Counted from the stretch's first letter, positions 1-10,944 are shown. The stretch is DNA of 64,000 nucleotides from Agelas oroides (GCA_949130485.1 OX422183.1:16636420-16700419); one strand, 5' to 3'. A program made the numbers and translations. The notes: a model not told the origin generated them from the letters alone.

Positions 1-592
1 TACGGGCCTAGTTACAGGAAACTAAATTTCAGAAGTACATGAGTCAAGAACAATCATATCTCGAGAACCACACAACGCAAGAAGATGAGACTTGCACCGT
101 TACGTTTGTAAGGACCTGTGGATTCCAATGATACTAGTATTGTTTGCCTATTGCATAGCTGGGGGTGTCCACGGCAAAAAAAAATCCGTAAATCCACTGT
201 CCGATCATTGATAGAGCAACCCACTCAATTTTCGGCAACACCCCTCAGCGCCCAAGGCAGCTACGGGGTCGAATATCAGGCGTGCAGCAGCAGGGTCTTG
301 CAGCTTTCCAACAGTGCTGAAATCTTGCCGAAAGTTGCTTCAGAAAGGGAGCAGGAAGCGGCGTCCAAAAACACAATATTTTATCCGATTATCGAATGGT
401 CCGAAATTTTATGTTAATCACCCCTAGCGCAAGCGGGGATTGACGATCGAGCTCCATTTTTCAGTCGCTGGATACGGTGGACTCCACCTTCCTTTCAGTG
501 GCATAACCCAGTATCTGCGTGGCTTAGTCTCTGTGTACGAGCGTCCGATTATCGCTGGTGTCCGAATATTGATAGTTTCCTCTATTACTGTA
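1..592. mobile_element. Tigger/pogo-like non-autonomous element, left part outside window
   Basis: The segment ends at 592 with an inverted-repeat terminus (558-592) whose complement starts TACAGTAATAGAGG and runs into ATCAATATTCGGACACC. The same terminus in the other orientation opens the element at 42226. Internal blocks (about 240-420) match 42320-42500 and 48950-49140, so this is a three-copy dispersed family. A TA target and a CAGT terminus are typical of Tc1/pogo/Tigger elements; the superfamily is inferred. Open frames here (118-417) lie wholly in the repeat and are not treated as genes. Confidence 0.6.
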
Positions 593-1189
593 CAAGAGAA
601 TCCATGGATTGTTAGTGTGAATAGCTTCATTTGCAGAAAAGTTAAGAAGCAAATCTGTGCCTGAAGTTGCACTTGACAATGTGTGCAGTTTTCAAAATGT
701 ACGTACTTCCTCGTGTACTCATGTATTAGGTTATCACAAGAGTTTATTGTCTTGGTTATCAGTATACACCTCATGTGTGCTGCTGTATAGCTGTATCTGT
801 TCTTATTAAAGTAAGAGTACATAATTCATGTTTGATACACTCTTTCCTTTGCAGATATTTGGTTTTCTTCTCCTGGTTTGGGTAAGTTAATTCATGCATG
901 ACAAAGTACACTATATACAGTTGTCTTGATCAAGAAATGTATCGCTGGATTGCACTACAACCATCCTTCATTCACTGCAGGCTCTGGTGTTGGTCATCGT
1001 AACAGTGGCTCAGAGAGTGTTGAAATCAGTGACATGCTGGGGACATAACAAGAGTACTAAACAGTGATCATTGCATGTTGTAATAGAGTTGAACCACTCG
1101 AGTTGCACTTTTGTGTATTGCCACTGGCTGTTTTCTGATTTGTGCAAGAAAATTTGATGGTCAAAAAGGACTCAAAGAATATTGAGATC

Positions 1190-1252
1190 TAGCCAGGACT
1201 CGAAACCTAGATAGTCTGAATTCTGGTCAGATGCTCTCACCAGCTGGAGCTC
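1190..1252 (-). pseudogene. tRNA-like / tRNA-derived sequence, copy A
   Basis: On the minus strand a D-arm-like segment (AGCTGGTGAGAGCATCTGACC) is followed by an anticodon-like stem-loop (TCTGA, 7-nt loop, TCAGA) and a T arm. The T-loop/B-box here reads GGTTTCGAGTCC, one base longer than the consensus GGTTCGANTCC; copy B has the exact consensus. The acceptor stem does not close, so this is a tRNA pseudogene or the head of a tRNA-derived SINE, not a functional tRNA. Confidence 0.5.
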
Positions 1253-2175
1253 TGGCATTGGAAGAGAGGATAGATGGTATACATCCATAGCCACAGTTCA
1301 ATTTTGAAGCTGGATCTCTTTTAGGCTTGGTATTAACTCTGCAGGAAAAGTACAAAACTAACCAAGCAAACCAACAAATAAACAACCCAAAAATACATCA
1401 TTGATATATTAACAGGCATAAACACTTTGTATGGCTTTTGTTCAGAAAGAGAAATATTTCTGGTCAGCCCCTAAAGGGAAGCTGGAGTTTGGTACTGAAG
1501 ACAATCTTTGCTTGCTGTTGTGTCTCAGAAAAGTAATTTGCACATGTAAAAAATGTTGAAAATTAATGTGAATAAATGTTGGCTAACTGTATGGACGAGT
1601 GACTTAGTTAAAAAAGTATAGCAGTTATCATCTACCACCCATGCATCCAAACTTCAGAACACAATTGTTAGTACTTCCACAGTATACAGTAATGGTTTGG
1701 TGTGCATTTAATGATAATGAGTTCATGATCACATACATGATGAGCGGCATCACCCTTCAATTATTGTTCAGACATGATGGCCATAGGTAGAGATGGTATA
1801 TCTTTACCATCCATGTACATATACTCAAACAAGAAAATCCAGTGTAACTATTGCACTAAATGTGACTAACTCAAGTTAGAGCTATCTGAAGCAGTTTCAA
1901 TGACAGCTTATATATATAGAGCTTCCTGCATTCACATACTGGAATGGACTAGTTGACTAGACTCACTGACTAGTGACTAAGTCGTAATGAATTTTTTTTT
2001 TTTTTTTTTTACATTCTCCATACTCACCTGATGCAATGTCTATGTCAAAAACACTAATGTTCCTTCAACCACATTTTTAGGTTGTCTCAGTTGCATCAGT
2101 GTGACCAAGAATGCTACCAAATAGGTTTTCTTGAAAGTTCATTTAGGATCTTCTTTAGTTACAATAGCTAGTCTC
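1253..2175. other. Non-coding stretch of copy A
   Basis: No supported gene. It matches 11463-12420 in copy B at about the level of the rest of the duplication. It contains a poly-T run near 1990-2010. Nothing else is recognisable. Confidence 0.5.
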
Positions 2176-3010
2176 TTATTGCAGAAGACCTACGTATTTG
2201 ACTACATTCCTGGCATTTCTATCACAACCATGCAACCAAGGAACTCTCCAGGGGCAGATGTATAAGATCAGAGAAACAACATGGAATTCTTCACTGTTGA
2301 TGATCATAATGTTCTCTGCTGGAAATTGCATAGCCAGTTCATTACTTGTGGATAGTAAAATCCAACTGTAGATAAGAGTTGTACGACAATGCATGCAGCA
2401 CACTTTATTCCAGTCATGAGTTGCATTTTTAATTTTCCATTTAGGATACTTTTTAACTTCAGTGCTAACAAAGCTTTCAAGTGGCAATTTAATGCCTTTT
2501 CTCATTCTTTCCATGACGTAAAAGGAGATAATTCTGAATAGGAATCCAGGTGGGAAATACCTCATGTATTTATCCCATGCAGTCTTATAATAGAAATTCG
2601 TAAGGTAATTGAATTCACCTTTTGAAAAATCTTTGCTCTGCAATTCAGCACCTTCGAAGTCAGGATGCACTGAAACAAACTCTAACATGGATGTATGCTT
2701 CCCCTTTAGGCGTATGTACCAACTACAAACAATTTAGGACAGTCAGCATCCTTGGGTACCATGTGACTTACATTATGGCTAATAATGACATTTCTTGGGA
2801 TCAAAATGTCTTATGTCACTTCACAGTGTTTCGGTCTTGCCTTGTAACTTGGTGATTTCTGATTGTGATGATTGCGGGAAATCCACCTTCAAGTTCTTAC
2901 ACACTTTTGTATTCAGTATAGTGTAAGGATCGCAAAAAAGAAAAAGAGCTCAGAGCTGCAGGAATCACTGTTTTCATGATCAGATGTGACGGGTTGACTT
3001 AACACCATAC
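2176..3010 (-). pseudogene. Sulfotransferase-like pseudogene, copy A
   Basis: Minus-strand reading, open for 170 residues from 2688 to 2176, contains a block FNYLTNFYYKTAWDKYMRYF of the kind that precedes the PAPS-dependent core in Golgi carbohydrate sulfotransferases. It is followed by a C-terminal-like block with FPAENIMIINSEEF. Compared with copy B, about 100 bp holding the VTGES and LxNPVHRITS segment (3'-phosphate binding region) is missing, so the catalytic domain is broken. Upstream sequence (2700-3010) matches the Cys-rich N-terminal part of copy B but carries frame disruptions. The family call rests on the copy B motifs. Not functional as it stands. Confidence 0.6.
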
Positions 3011-3952
3011 ATACTATTACTACCACCGATCTACATGACTATACTGCCGCCGGTCAGTATTTACATGGAAATGCCAAATGAGTATGGGAACCCCCAATTT
3101 TGGATCCCCATAACTTATACATAGAGATGAGAACCCTATCCCCATATCGCTCTTTGGTAAAATTGAGGACACCATTTCCATGTAGCTAGCTACATAGAGT
3201 TTGTGCATATTGATACACCAGTATCACAGAATAGAGACTAAATTAGATTACTAGATTCTCATCCACCTGGCTTCCTGTTCCTGGAGCGGCGGGCGGTTGT
3301 TTATAATTTATTGTTTTATCTGTTGCTATAGGTGATGACCTGCCTTCGAGGAAAACATTCAAAGACAGGAAATTAGTACTTGATTGTATACCCACTGTGG
3401 CGGACCGAAGCAGCACGCTCAACGCCAAAATCGAAACTGCTTCCTGGACTCGCGCGCGATTGGGCCCGTATTTGGCAGATAACACCATCTTTCTCTCTGT
3501 CAGTTGCTAGCACGAGCGTTTGCAAACGTAGTCTTGACCGCATCAAAATAAGCAGACCAGCTCACAAAAGTTGATGCGGGCAGGGATGAGAATCTAACAA
3601 TTAAATTTATGTGGCCTAAAGTAGAAGCTTTTAAATACAATTTTGAACTCTTGATCCCCTGAACTTCATGCATGCAAATGCAATTGAGTAGTACTGGGAG
3701 CTGTTGGTCCCTAGTATCTCTGGAGTGGGTCCCCAATATAAATAATGCCCATATCATGTCAAAACCAGTGTATACGGAACCTTGTTGCAAACAGACACAC
3801 AAGCTTGCTAGCCTGAGGAATAGCTACCATAGAGTTGGTACATGCACCGTGTCAGTCTCTGCGCACCTCCTTTGGATCCTTTTCTACTTTGGTGCTTCTG
3901 AGTGCTCACTCTCAAATCTTTTAGCATACTGGCTAGGACTCAGAACTAGATT
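3011..3952. other. Copy A-specific unmatched block
   Basis: This stretch replaces about 13155-13668 of copy B with unrelated sequence. Several short open frames occur on both strands; none shows a recognisable domain or convincing splice structure. No gene is called. Confidence 0.4.
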
Positions 3953-6191
3953 AATTGGGCTATGATCTACTCAATGTAAATAATAACTTGCTGGCCGTGA
4001 CTGTACTATTAACCTGTATGGTTACAAATACTTGACTTATTTCTCAAATTACAAACTTCCAGGAGCTCCTAATCATTCTAAAGTGATGTTTGTTGTTGTA
4101 AGGTAACATGATAACCCAAGACATAAACTGGGTCCTCACAGTATAGCTGGTGCTTGGTTGGTTTTGTCAAAAAACACACAAACAAACAAACACAAAAAGC
4201 ATGCCCTGCACATGCAGAGGGTAAACAGACGTGCTTATTAACAAAGACATTGCATGTGCATTGACTCTTGATACCATGGTGCTATGAGGAGTTAAAGCTT
4301 AGCAACAGAAGCTGAGCATTTACGGAGCTCCAGGAAGTTTGTAACCTAATTTTGCTGCATGAGGGCTGGTTTTGCCAGAAACGTGCCTTGCACATATGCA
4401 ATGGATACCCTACAAAACATCAACAGGTGTACATGTTGTCCATTCATATCATGGTGAGTGTGGGGAGTGAAACGTAACAACAGAATCATTCTGTCTGACT
4501 GTAAATATGTACATATGACTTAGGAACTAAGGAAGTTCGTGATTTGAGATCATTCAACTCTAACCCTAAATGGTTTGCATACGGCTAGCAAATAACAATC
4601 ACATACCTGCAGCAAGCTGTCTAGTTAACATTGCCAGTATTTACACTGAGTGAATTAAAACTTGAGTTCTTAATTTAATCTAATCATTTAAGCCATGAAG
4701 TAGGATGTACATCTGCTAGACATTCTGTCACTTTCCGGAGTGTGAGAGATCAATACTTGATAGACTAGTACAATAAATAAAGTAAGAAAGCAGTATGTAT
4801 ACTAGTGGTTTATACGTATTCATGGCATTGACATCTCTTTGTTTGTGGTGTTCTTTTTTCTGTTGATTTTCCAGTTTGATGATGCAGCCTTCTTCATAGA
4901 ACTGTATATGAATTGCACAATCCAATAGAAAATGTCTCAGATTGTCTTATATAATTCCAGAATGTCTAATCCCAAGATGTCTAACCGAGTAGCTATTACA
5001 TACACACAGCTGTACTATAGGAATGTGTAGGATATGCTATGATTATATGTGCTTCTGCAGCCACGAAGCTGGCCATGCAAGATATTGATATACAAATACA
5101 TTTTACAGATATCATTTTCACTAGGTTTGGACCTGTGTGAGTTTTGTTGGGCTCGTGATTTTCAGAGTTGTTATATGTAACATCCTTAGGTTCTCAGTAC
5201 AATACAGTCTCATGTAGTTACATGTATTGCAATGGTGGCCTATTATAATGGTTGAGGGTGAAATGTGTCTCTACAAACTGAGGAATGAAGTATGTACCAC
5301 TGTGAATATTTATAGGATACCTTCTGGAAAAATGGCACTGAAGGAAATTAGCAATAAGTGTAATTGAATTTATGTACAAACCTTTTTCTGTATTCTGCAG
5401 GTAACATGATTGCTACTGTGTTTTCACTATATAAGCAAGTTTCATATGAAGCAAACGAGTGGACACTGCACTACATCCTTGCTGAATGACATCTAACTGT
5501 AATTGTTCACACCAACTCCAATCATGCCTCAGAGGATAATGATACTAGGGCAAAATAGCCACGGAGTAAACCAAGTTGTTGGGAGAGGAAGCCGACAAAA
5601 CAGTAGGTATATACGTTATTGGAGTGTTACTAGGTGGTTGATATATACATTTGCTGGTACCCACAATGTGCACATCTATGCTGACATAGCAATATTTCCC
5701 TATGCAACCACAGTGTCGTAATTGTTGACTCATTATAGGTCACTTTAAGTTATATCTTCCTTAGGCATTTGCATGGGTATTGGACTCCAATGTCTGACAC
5801 CCATATTGTGTAAAATGACCATCCCAAGGGGAGGAATATATAATTGTAACCTATCACCTAGGCAACACCTAGAAGAGAGATATGAGCAACATTTTCTATG
5901 AATCCATGTGATGCATAAGTAATTAAATTTTCTTCCATTAACTGCATGAAAGTTCGTGGGTCAAAATTTCCTTGAATGTGTACAGCTGTTAAGGATATAA
6001 AAAAAAATTCAGTGATATATAAGCAGCTGTGTTCAGTTAGTGGCATTACACATGTTGTACATTAACTGCTCCACTTAAAAACTTAAGCGAAGACTGCATG
6101 TGTGCCAAAATTGGGTGAAACTTTTGTTAATTAGTTACAAATCAACAATAAAAACACTAACACAACAAAAAGTGTACGTTAACTGCTCATC
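3953..6191. other. Non-coding stretch of copy A
   Basis: Collinear with 13669-15804 of copy B. Contains an A/C-rich CAAACA tract near 4175-4195 and one X-box-type element (5848-5905). No gene recognised. Confidence 0.5.
5848..5905. repeat. X-box-type small repeat, copy A
   Basis: Contains CACCTAGGCAAC followed by a segment like AGAAGAGAGATATGAGCAAC. The same arrangement occurs at 15452, 19762 and 29603. Only one terminus is well preserved here. Confidence 0.45.
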
Positions 6192-6260
6192 TCAAGAGTT
6201 ATGTAAGTGCAGGCCTACTATCTTGCCACCAACAGCTTTGAAACTGCCTTGTAGATCATA
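6192..6260 (-). pseudogene. Duplicate of the receptor terminal exon (copy A)
   Basis: The minus strand shows a pyrimidine-rich tract and CCCACAG acceptor followed by a 69-bp open frame ending in TGA. It differs at only three of 22 residues from the predicted last exon of the ankyrin receptor at 15805-15873 (E to K, D to G and one silent-context change nearby). No upstream receptor exons accompany it in copy A, so it is an orphan exon unless spliced to something unseen. Confidence 0.5.
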
Positions 6261-6340
6261 CTGTGGGAGTAAAAGGAAAAAACCACCATCTGAGTAAAAC
6301 GGGTTTGTGTTTTCAACCAAACTACGTAAGCCTAACTACC

Positions 6341-6891
6341 AATGTTTAAGGTTACAGGTACATGTTCATGAATAAAATTAGTATGTCACAATCTTGCCTG
6401 TGTAACATTTTCTACCAAAAAGCTACCGGTTTTTGCAACAACCAGTCCGTACAGAGGGCATTCGGCTATAGTTCGGCATAATACTAACTTTGCTAGAGTA
6501 CACAGTCAAGTGACAGTAGGCGGTTGCTCGGTGGAGTATGAGTACAAATTTCTACGTCAGTTTACTACGACGGTAGGAGGAACTAAATGCCATTTATGAC
6601 TTAAGCAGAGCCAGAGCAACTCAATCACTGCAGGGCCACACAAAGCGTTTTTCTACATTTCGGAATAGAACAGAGTGACAGTAGCTGAAAGGCTACTGAA
6701 TACTCGCAAAATGGGTACAAAGGAACTACCTACACAGGGAGTGTTTAGGTCCTATTATTGACGGTGCACTTGTTTACAAAGTGGGCTTCCGGAGGACAGC
6801 AGCAGTGAGTTGTGTTGTCACATTTGTACTTGTATCACAGTTCATGTATCTGAAAACCTTCCATGTTCAGCAAAAAGACAGCTTTACTTGA
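6341..6891. other. Intergenic, nothing recognised
   Basis: No supported coding exon, RNA gene or clear repeat was seen between copy A and the Tigger-like element that follows. Confidence 0.4.
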
Positions 6892-7342
6892 TACACTCTA
6901 TTACGGACACCATTGGGAACCAAAATTTTGTCCTTTATAGCAAGGTGTCCCTAACTCAGGGGCTTCTGGTATATTTCTGGTAGGCATGGTACTGCGTAAT
7001 TGGGCTGTTGAGCACAACGTGGCTTTCCCTTGCTACACACTGGCAGGGAAGGCTAACCAGAGGCTATAGTACTATACTATGAGTAACAGCACTAATCTAA
7101 TGTCAAGTTGTTAACTACAGCAGCGATGGTGGACAATCTTGCTGAAAAGTTCGACGAGTGTCTGCTAATCAGGGTCGTTAAGTATTGTTTGCGTACAATT
7201 GGGATCGCAAAAACTGTGGAGTAGCAGGGTATCTGCTATTCAGGGTATTGAAGTGAATGGAAGGACAGTCAGGACTTTCAGAATTGTCAGTTATATTGTG
7301 AGTGTCTGCTGTTGAGGGGTGTCCGTTAAGTGGGGTTCTGTA
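6892..7342. mobile_element. Tigger/pogo-like non-autonomous element
   Basis: Left end TACACTCTATTACGGACACC and right end complement TACAGAACCCC...ACGGACACCCC form imperfect TIRs with a TA at the border. The body is about 450 bp and has no transposase frame. Its right end sits exactly where similarity between copies A and B begins. Confidence 0.5.
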
Positions 7343-7690
7343 CAAGTAAAGAATCCATGGCTTGTTAGTGTGAATAGCTTCATCTGCAGAAAAAGTTAAG
7401 ATGCAAATCTGTGCATACAGTTGCACTTGACAATGTGTGCAGTTTTCAAAATCTACCTCCTCGTGTACTTGTGTATTAGGTTATCACAAGAGTTTATTGT
7501 CTTGGTTATCAGTATACACCTCATGTGTGCAGCTGTATAGCTATATCTGTTCTTAGTAAAATAAGTATGTAATTCATGTTTGATGCGCTCTTTCCTTTGC
7601 AGATATTTGGTTTTCTTCTCCTGGTTTGGGTAAGTTAATTCATGCATGACTAAGTACACTATATACTGTTGACTTGATCAAGAAATGTAT
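7343..7690. repeat. Segmental duplication, copy B, first part
   Basis: Matches 593-942 of copy A, ending at AAGAAATGTAT. In copy A the next bases are CGCTGG, which in copy B occur only at 10283. This marks an insertion between them. Confidence 0.85.
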
Positions 7691-7782
7691 ATACACTGCA
7701 AAAACAAGTTGGTTGTTTTAACCACAACCAGGGTAACCATTCTGTGGTTACTAAAACAACCAATTCGTTTTTGCAGTATATA
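7688..7782. repeat. Hairpin MITE at left end of the GCNT insert
   Basis: A near-perfect 95-bp palindrome. The left arm starts ATACACTGCAAAAAC and continues through TTGGTTGTTTTA; the right arm is its complement, ending GTTTTTGCAGTATAT. A degenerate single arm ending CTTACAGTGTAT lies at the other end of the insert (10235-10282). Confidence 0.7.
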
Positions 7783-7910
7783 TTATATAGCTACATGGTC
7801 TGCATGTGTGCCATAATCCAGAACTGTGCTGGTGATCATCTGATGACAATAGCTAGATCTAGTGGCAAATAAAGAAATCAGTAAGTGACACTGTATAAAT
7901 GTAAAAATAG

Positions 7911-9344
7911 GTGCATGCTACAATGAAAGGCAAGTCTTCAACTTCACTCCTACCTCATGTATTCAAGCACTTGAAGCCGATACATACAGCAGTTCTGCTG
8001 ATCATCTTCATTGAACTGGTATGTCTAAGCTACTATATCTCCTTGCTGATATCACATCAGAGACCTGCATCCAAATTTGTTGCTGCACATAACTTTTCAA
8101 AACCGTCAGTGCAATATACTCCCTGCCAATCAAGCCCAACAAGCTGGAGCAGCCGAAACCATCGCAATGTGACTGGTTATAAATCTTGGGAGAATGGGTT
8201 GGTGACCCTTCTTCAGCCCAGGATAAAGGTCAACTGTGAGGCATTTAGGACAGGTGATGGGAGACAGTTAATTATGGTGAAGAAACAGCTCAAAACTTGG
8301 GTCAGTGCTGAGTCAGACAAGGAATTTCTAGAGAGCCTTAACAACTGTTCTCACATAATTGAAGAATACTCTAATAACTTCTATGTGTCTTCTGAAGAGG
8401 AGAGTTTCCCTCTGGCATACATCCTTGTTGTGTACACCAATGTGAGACAGGTGCTTAGATTACTAAAAGTCATTTACCGACCCCATAACTTGTACTGTAT
8501 CCACCCAGATGCAAAACAAGAATTGCACTTCATAAGGGCATTTCAAGCCATCTCCAGATGTATAAGCAATGTGTTTATTGCTTCTAAGTTGGAGAAGGTG
8601 TACTATAGACATCATAGTATTATGGATGCTCAGTTGAACTGTATGCAAGACTTGATGAGATTCAAACCCTCGAGGTGGAGGTATGCCATCAACTTATGTG
8701 GTCGAGAACTACCACTGAAAACAAACAGAGAGATAGTACAGAGTCTCATGAGGTTGAATGGATCATCTGCCATAAATTCTGGTGAATTGCCAAACAGAGA
8801 CAGAGTAGAACGCTTTCTCTTCAAAGCTAATTTATCTGGTGGGCACAATGTGATGACGCAGACTAAACTAGGACCTGTGCCTCACAATCTTAAACTTTAT
8901 AAATCATCGAACTACATGGCTGTTGCCAGGTCATTTGTGTCATTTCTTCTCACAAACAATACTGCTGTAGCACTCAGAGAGTACCTAAAAGATGTCGATG
9001 TTCCAGAAGAACACTTTTATTCAACCTTATACCAACCAGATGTACCTGGTGGTCCTCCCCAAAATGCTAATGTGGTACCAGTTGTTAATGAATGCATATG
9101 GATAAATAATGACTATGCCAGGCAACACAAACAAGAGTTGTGTAAGGGAAATACTGTTCATTCTGTTTGTATCTTGAGCAGTGGTGACCTACCCACAGTG
9201 TACAGCAAGGGGGCCAATGCACAGCATCCAACCTTCTTCTTCAACAAGTACTATATGGAATGGGATCATTTGATTATGGACTGCATGGAGGAAAGGCTAG
9301 TTGAACAAAACAAGCTAGAGTATAAAAATGACTGTTTGATATAG
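7911..9344 (+). CDS. Core-2/I-branching beta-1,6-N-acetylglucosaminyltransferase (GCNT family)
   Basis: 477 codons in one uninterrupted exon. Members transfer GlcNAc from UDP-GlcNAc in beta-1,6 linkage to make core-2 O-glycan or I-antigen branches in the Golgi lumen. Type II topology is visible: a short basic N-terminus, a membrane segment at residues 26-49, a stem with N-glycosylation sites (N61, N86, N145), then a glycosyltransferase-14 domain from about 167 to 465. Family hallmarks are LAYILVVYTNVRQVLRLL, LYCIHPDAK, CISNVFIASKLEKVYY, LNCMQDL, YAINLCGRELPLKTNREIV and HSVCILSSGDLP. Glu367 in VPEEHFYSTL aligns with the proposed catalytic Glu of C2GnT1 (SPDEY). The first ATG is chosen; a second lies at codon 5. 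Length is near the family's 400-450. Single-exon coding is common in this family. The gene sits wholly inside the copy B-specific insert. Acceptor specificity (core 2, core 4 or I) cannot be told. Confidence 0.93.
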   Translation: MHATMKGKSSTSLLPHVFKHLKPIHTAVLLIIFIELVCLSYYISLLISHQRPASKFVAAHNFSKPSVQYTPCQSSPTSWSSRNHRNVTGYKSWENGLVTLLQPRIKVNCEAFRTGDGRQLIMVKKQLKTWVSAESDKEFLESLNNCSHIIEEYSNNFYVSSEEESFPLAYILVVYTNVRQVLRLLKVIYRPHNLYCIHPDAKQELHFIRAFQAISRCISNVFIASKLEKVYYRHHSIMDAQLNCMQDLMRFKPSRWRYAINLCGRELPLKTNREIVQSLMRLNGSSAINSGELPNRDRVERFLFKANLSGGHNVMTQTKLGPVPHNLKLYKSSNYMAVARSFVSFLLTNNTAVALREYLKDVDVPEEHFYSTLYQPDVPGGPPQNANVVPVVNECIWINNDYARQHKQELCKGNTVHSVCILSSGDLPTVYSKGANAQHPTFFFNKYYMEWDHLIMDCMEERLVEQNKLEYKNDCLI

Positions 9345-9510
9345 CAATGCACTTGTGTATTTATTGATTCACTATAATATCTAGGAATGGTTTTTTAACA
9401 GTGAGATGTGGTTCACTGTTGTTGTTTTTTTACGCATAGAATATTGCCTGTACTTTGTAGTTATAATTTGCAGTTGTGCAGTGATTGCTTCACAGAAGTA
9501 GTGTAACACA

Positions 9511-9516
9511 AATAAA
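9511..9516 (+). promoter_or_regulatory. Candidate polyadenylation signal for GCNT
   Basis: AATAAA 167 nt after the stop codon; the first good hexamer downstream. Confidence 0.5.
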
Positions 9517-9654
9517 GGAGAGATCATGTATGTGTCTAGATTGAAAAGGTGAATAAGTTATGCAATAGAAGCAATAGACAATAAATTGTCACTGTGTCTA
9601 GAGTACCAGTAATGAAAATCCAATTCTAGGGATGATAACTCCTGATAGCAAACT

Positions 9655-9897
9655 CCGATTTTAATGAAACTAGTATCAGTATATAAAGCGTTAAAAGAGC
9701 TACAAAATGGTACCCTTTTTGTCAGCAAGCTGTTGCAGTAGCTAGTAAAATTTACTGTGCAATATCTTAAAGTACCGGTAGCTACTTGAAGCATTTGTAT
9801 TTGTTTTTACAGCACAGCCTAAACAAAATGATCATTTTGTAGCTCTTTTAATTAACACTCTATCTACTGATACTAGTTTCATGAATAAAATTATTGG
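9655..9897. repeat. Hairpin repeat downstream of GCNT
   Basis: About 65-bp inverted arms. The left arm reads GAAACTAGTATCAGTATATA ... AAAAGAGCTACAAAATG; the right arm is its complement ending CTGATACTAGTTTCATG. A loop of about 110 bp separates them. Looks like a MITE. Confidence 0.6.
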
Positions 9898-10146
9898 TCC
9901 ACATGGGTCAAGATTGTGATGCCACTGTAGGAGTAAATGACACCACGTATATATATAGTAGTACGGATGTAACAAATATTTGATATGCAGCAAATTATAT
10001 GCAAAAATGTATCTACGACCTGAACTAATTGTGCAAGAGGAAGATGATGCACTGTAGGTTGTTCTGACTCAATTTGGTTACCTCATTTTTCTTTTAATTG
10101 TGTGCATTGTTAAACACAGTGGAGTCACTCCAAACAGATTAAGAAC

Positions 10147-10235
10147 TTGATTAGGCTTTTCAGAACATTAGTAGATGTCATGGGAAATACTTTGCTAATG
10201 AAATTGTCCAATCACATGGAAAAAGGTATGAAACT
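10147..10235 (+). pseudogene. Possible fragment of a death-domain C-terminus
   Basis: The plus-strand frame reads FRTLVDVMGNTLLMKLSNHM. This resembles the last helix of metazoan death domains and the nearby remnant (TLVDALHSMKENTLLMK at 10743). It is short and has no accompanying helices, so it is weakly supported. Confidence 0.25.
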
Positions 10236-10540
10236 GAATAACCAAAATGGGTTAAAACTACCCACTTTTTCTTACAGTGTATCGCTGGATTGCACTACAG
10301 CCATCCTTCATTCATTGCAGGTCATGGTAACAGTGGCTCAGAGAGTGTTGAAATCAGTGACATGCTGGAGACATAACAAGAGTAGTAAACAGTGATCATT
10401 GCATGTTGTAATGGAGTTGAACCACTCGAGTTGCACTTGTGTCTTGCCACTGGCTGTTTTCTGATTTGTGCAAGAAAATTTGATGGTCAAAAAGAAAATT
10501 GAGATCTAGCCAGGACTCGAACCTAGATCATCTCTTTCCC

Positions 10541-10810
10541 ATGGGCATTAAGGATCTAATGCAGCACTTGGAGAGCATTGTGAAGAACTGGTTCCAGCTG
10601 GGGATGAAACTTGGCCTACCCATGAGCAAGCTGGAGGAGATTGAGTGCAATAATCTCAGTAATGTTTGAGATGCAAGCGACTGATGCTGCAAGAGTGGCA
10701 GAGGCGACCATTGTCGACCAACTCTGAAACCCTCCTGGTGCACTCTGGTGGATGCTCTACATAGTATGAAGGAGAACACTCTGCTGATGAAATATCACAA
10801 CAGTTCAGTG
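10541..10810 (+). pseudogene. Death-domain remnant with two frameshifts
   Basis: Frame 1 (10541-10669) reads a typical death-domain helix 2-4 pattern: KNWFQLGMKLGLPMSKLEEI followed by EC. A shift of -1 near 10666 continues as CKRLMLQEWQRRPLSTNS. A second shift near 10735 returns to the first frame with TLVDALHSMKENTLLMK. The three parts are collinear with a full death domain (Trp-x2-LG..LG.P...L..IE ... ML..W ... LVDAL....N.L). No partner domains were identified around it. Likely a decayed exon of an adaptor or NLR-like gene. Confidence 0.6.
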
Positions 10811-10835
10811 AGTTCTATTTTAGCTCAACTGAGCT

Positions 10836-10944
10836 TAGTCTCGGTCCCAGATCCAATACCAACCCCAGCGCAGATCGCTTTCAATATCCTGTGTGTTATA
10901 CTGGAAGCAATATACACACTGGATGAGGTCTGGGGATGAGACTA
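10836..10944. mobile_element. Small TAGTCTCG-family element
   Basis: Ends TAGTCTCGGTCCCAGA and TCTGGGGATGAGACTA are inverted repeats. Flanks AACTGAGCT (10827-10835) and AACCCAGCT (10945-10953) match at 7 of 9 positions, consistent with an old 9-bp target duplication. Confidence 0.65.

Larger units (their letters stand above)
593..6340. repeat. Segmental duplication, copy A
   Basis: Direct, mostly collinear similarity links this stretch to 7343-7690 plus 10283-16515 (copy B). Shared blocks include 600-940 with 7350-7690, 945-1190 with 10283-10505, 1235-3010 with 11440-13150, and 3953-6265 with 13669-15880. Divergence is modest, with many small indels. Copy A lacks the GCNT-bearing insert and the death-domain block that interrupt copy B, but has its own unmatched block (about 3011-3950). 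Similarity begins at the end of a Tigger-like element in both copies, each with a different element. Confidence 0.85.
7691..10282. mobile_element. 2.6-kb inserted segment carrying the GCNT gene
   Basis: Copy A preserves the uninterrupted site AAATGTATCGCTGG (935-948). In copy B this site is split by 2592 bp. The insert begins ATACACTG and ends CAGTGTAT, with GTAT on both sides (7687-7690 and 10279-10282), so the target duplication is 2-4 bp and cannot be fixed exactly. It contains a hairpin MITE, one complete intronless gene, a second hairpin repeat and no transposase. It could be a gene-capturing transposon, or a block bracketed by two related MITEs. Confidence 0.65.

Noticed and set aside
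118..417. 99-codon frame near the window start
   Set aside because: Lies wholly in a dispersed Tigger-like repeat; the frame is not kept in the copies at 42226 and 48783.
1190..1252. Functional tRNA gene
   Set aside because: The acceptor stem does not pair and the copy A T loop has an extra base; a pseudogene or SINE head fits better.
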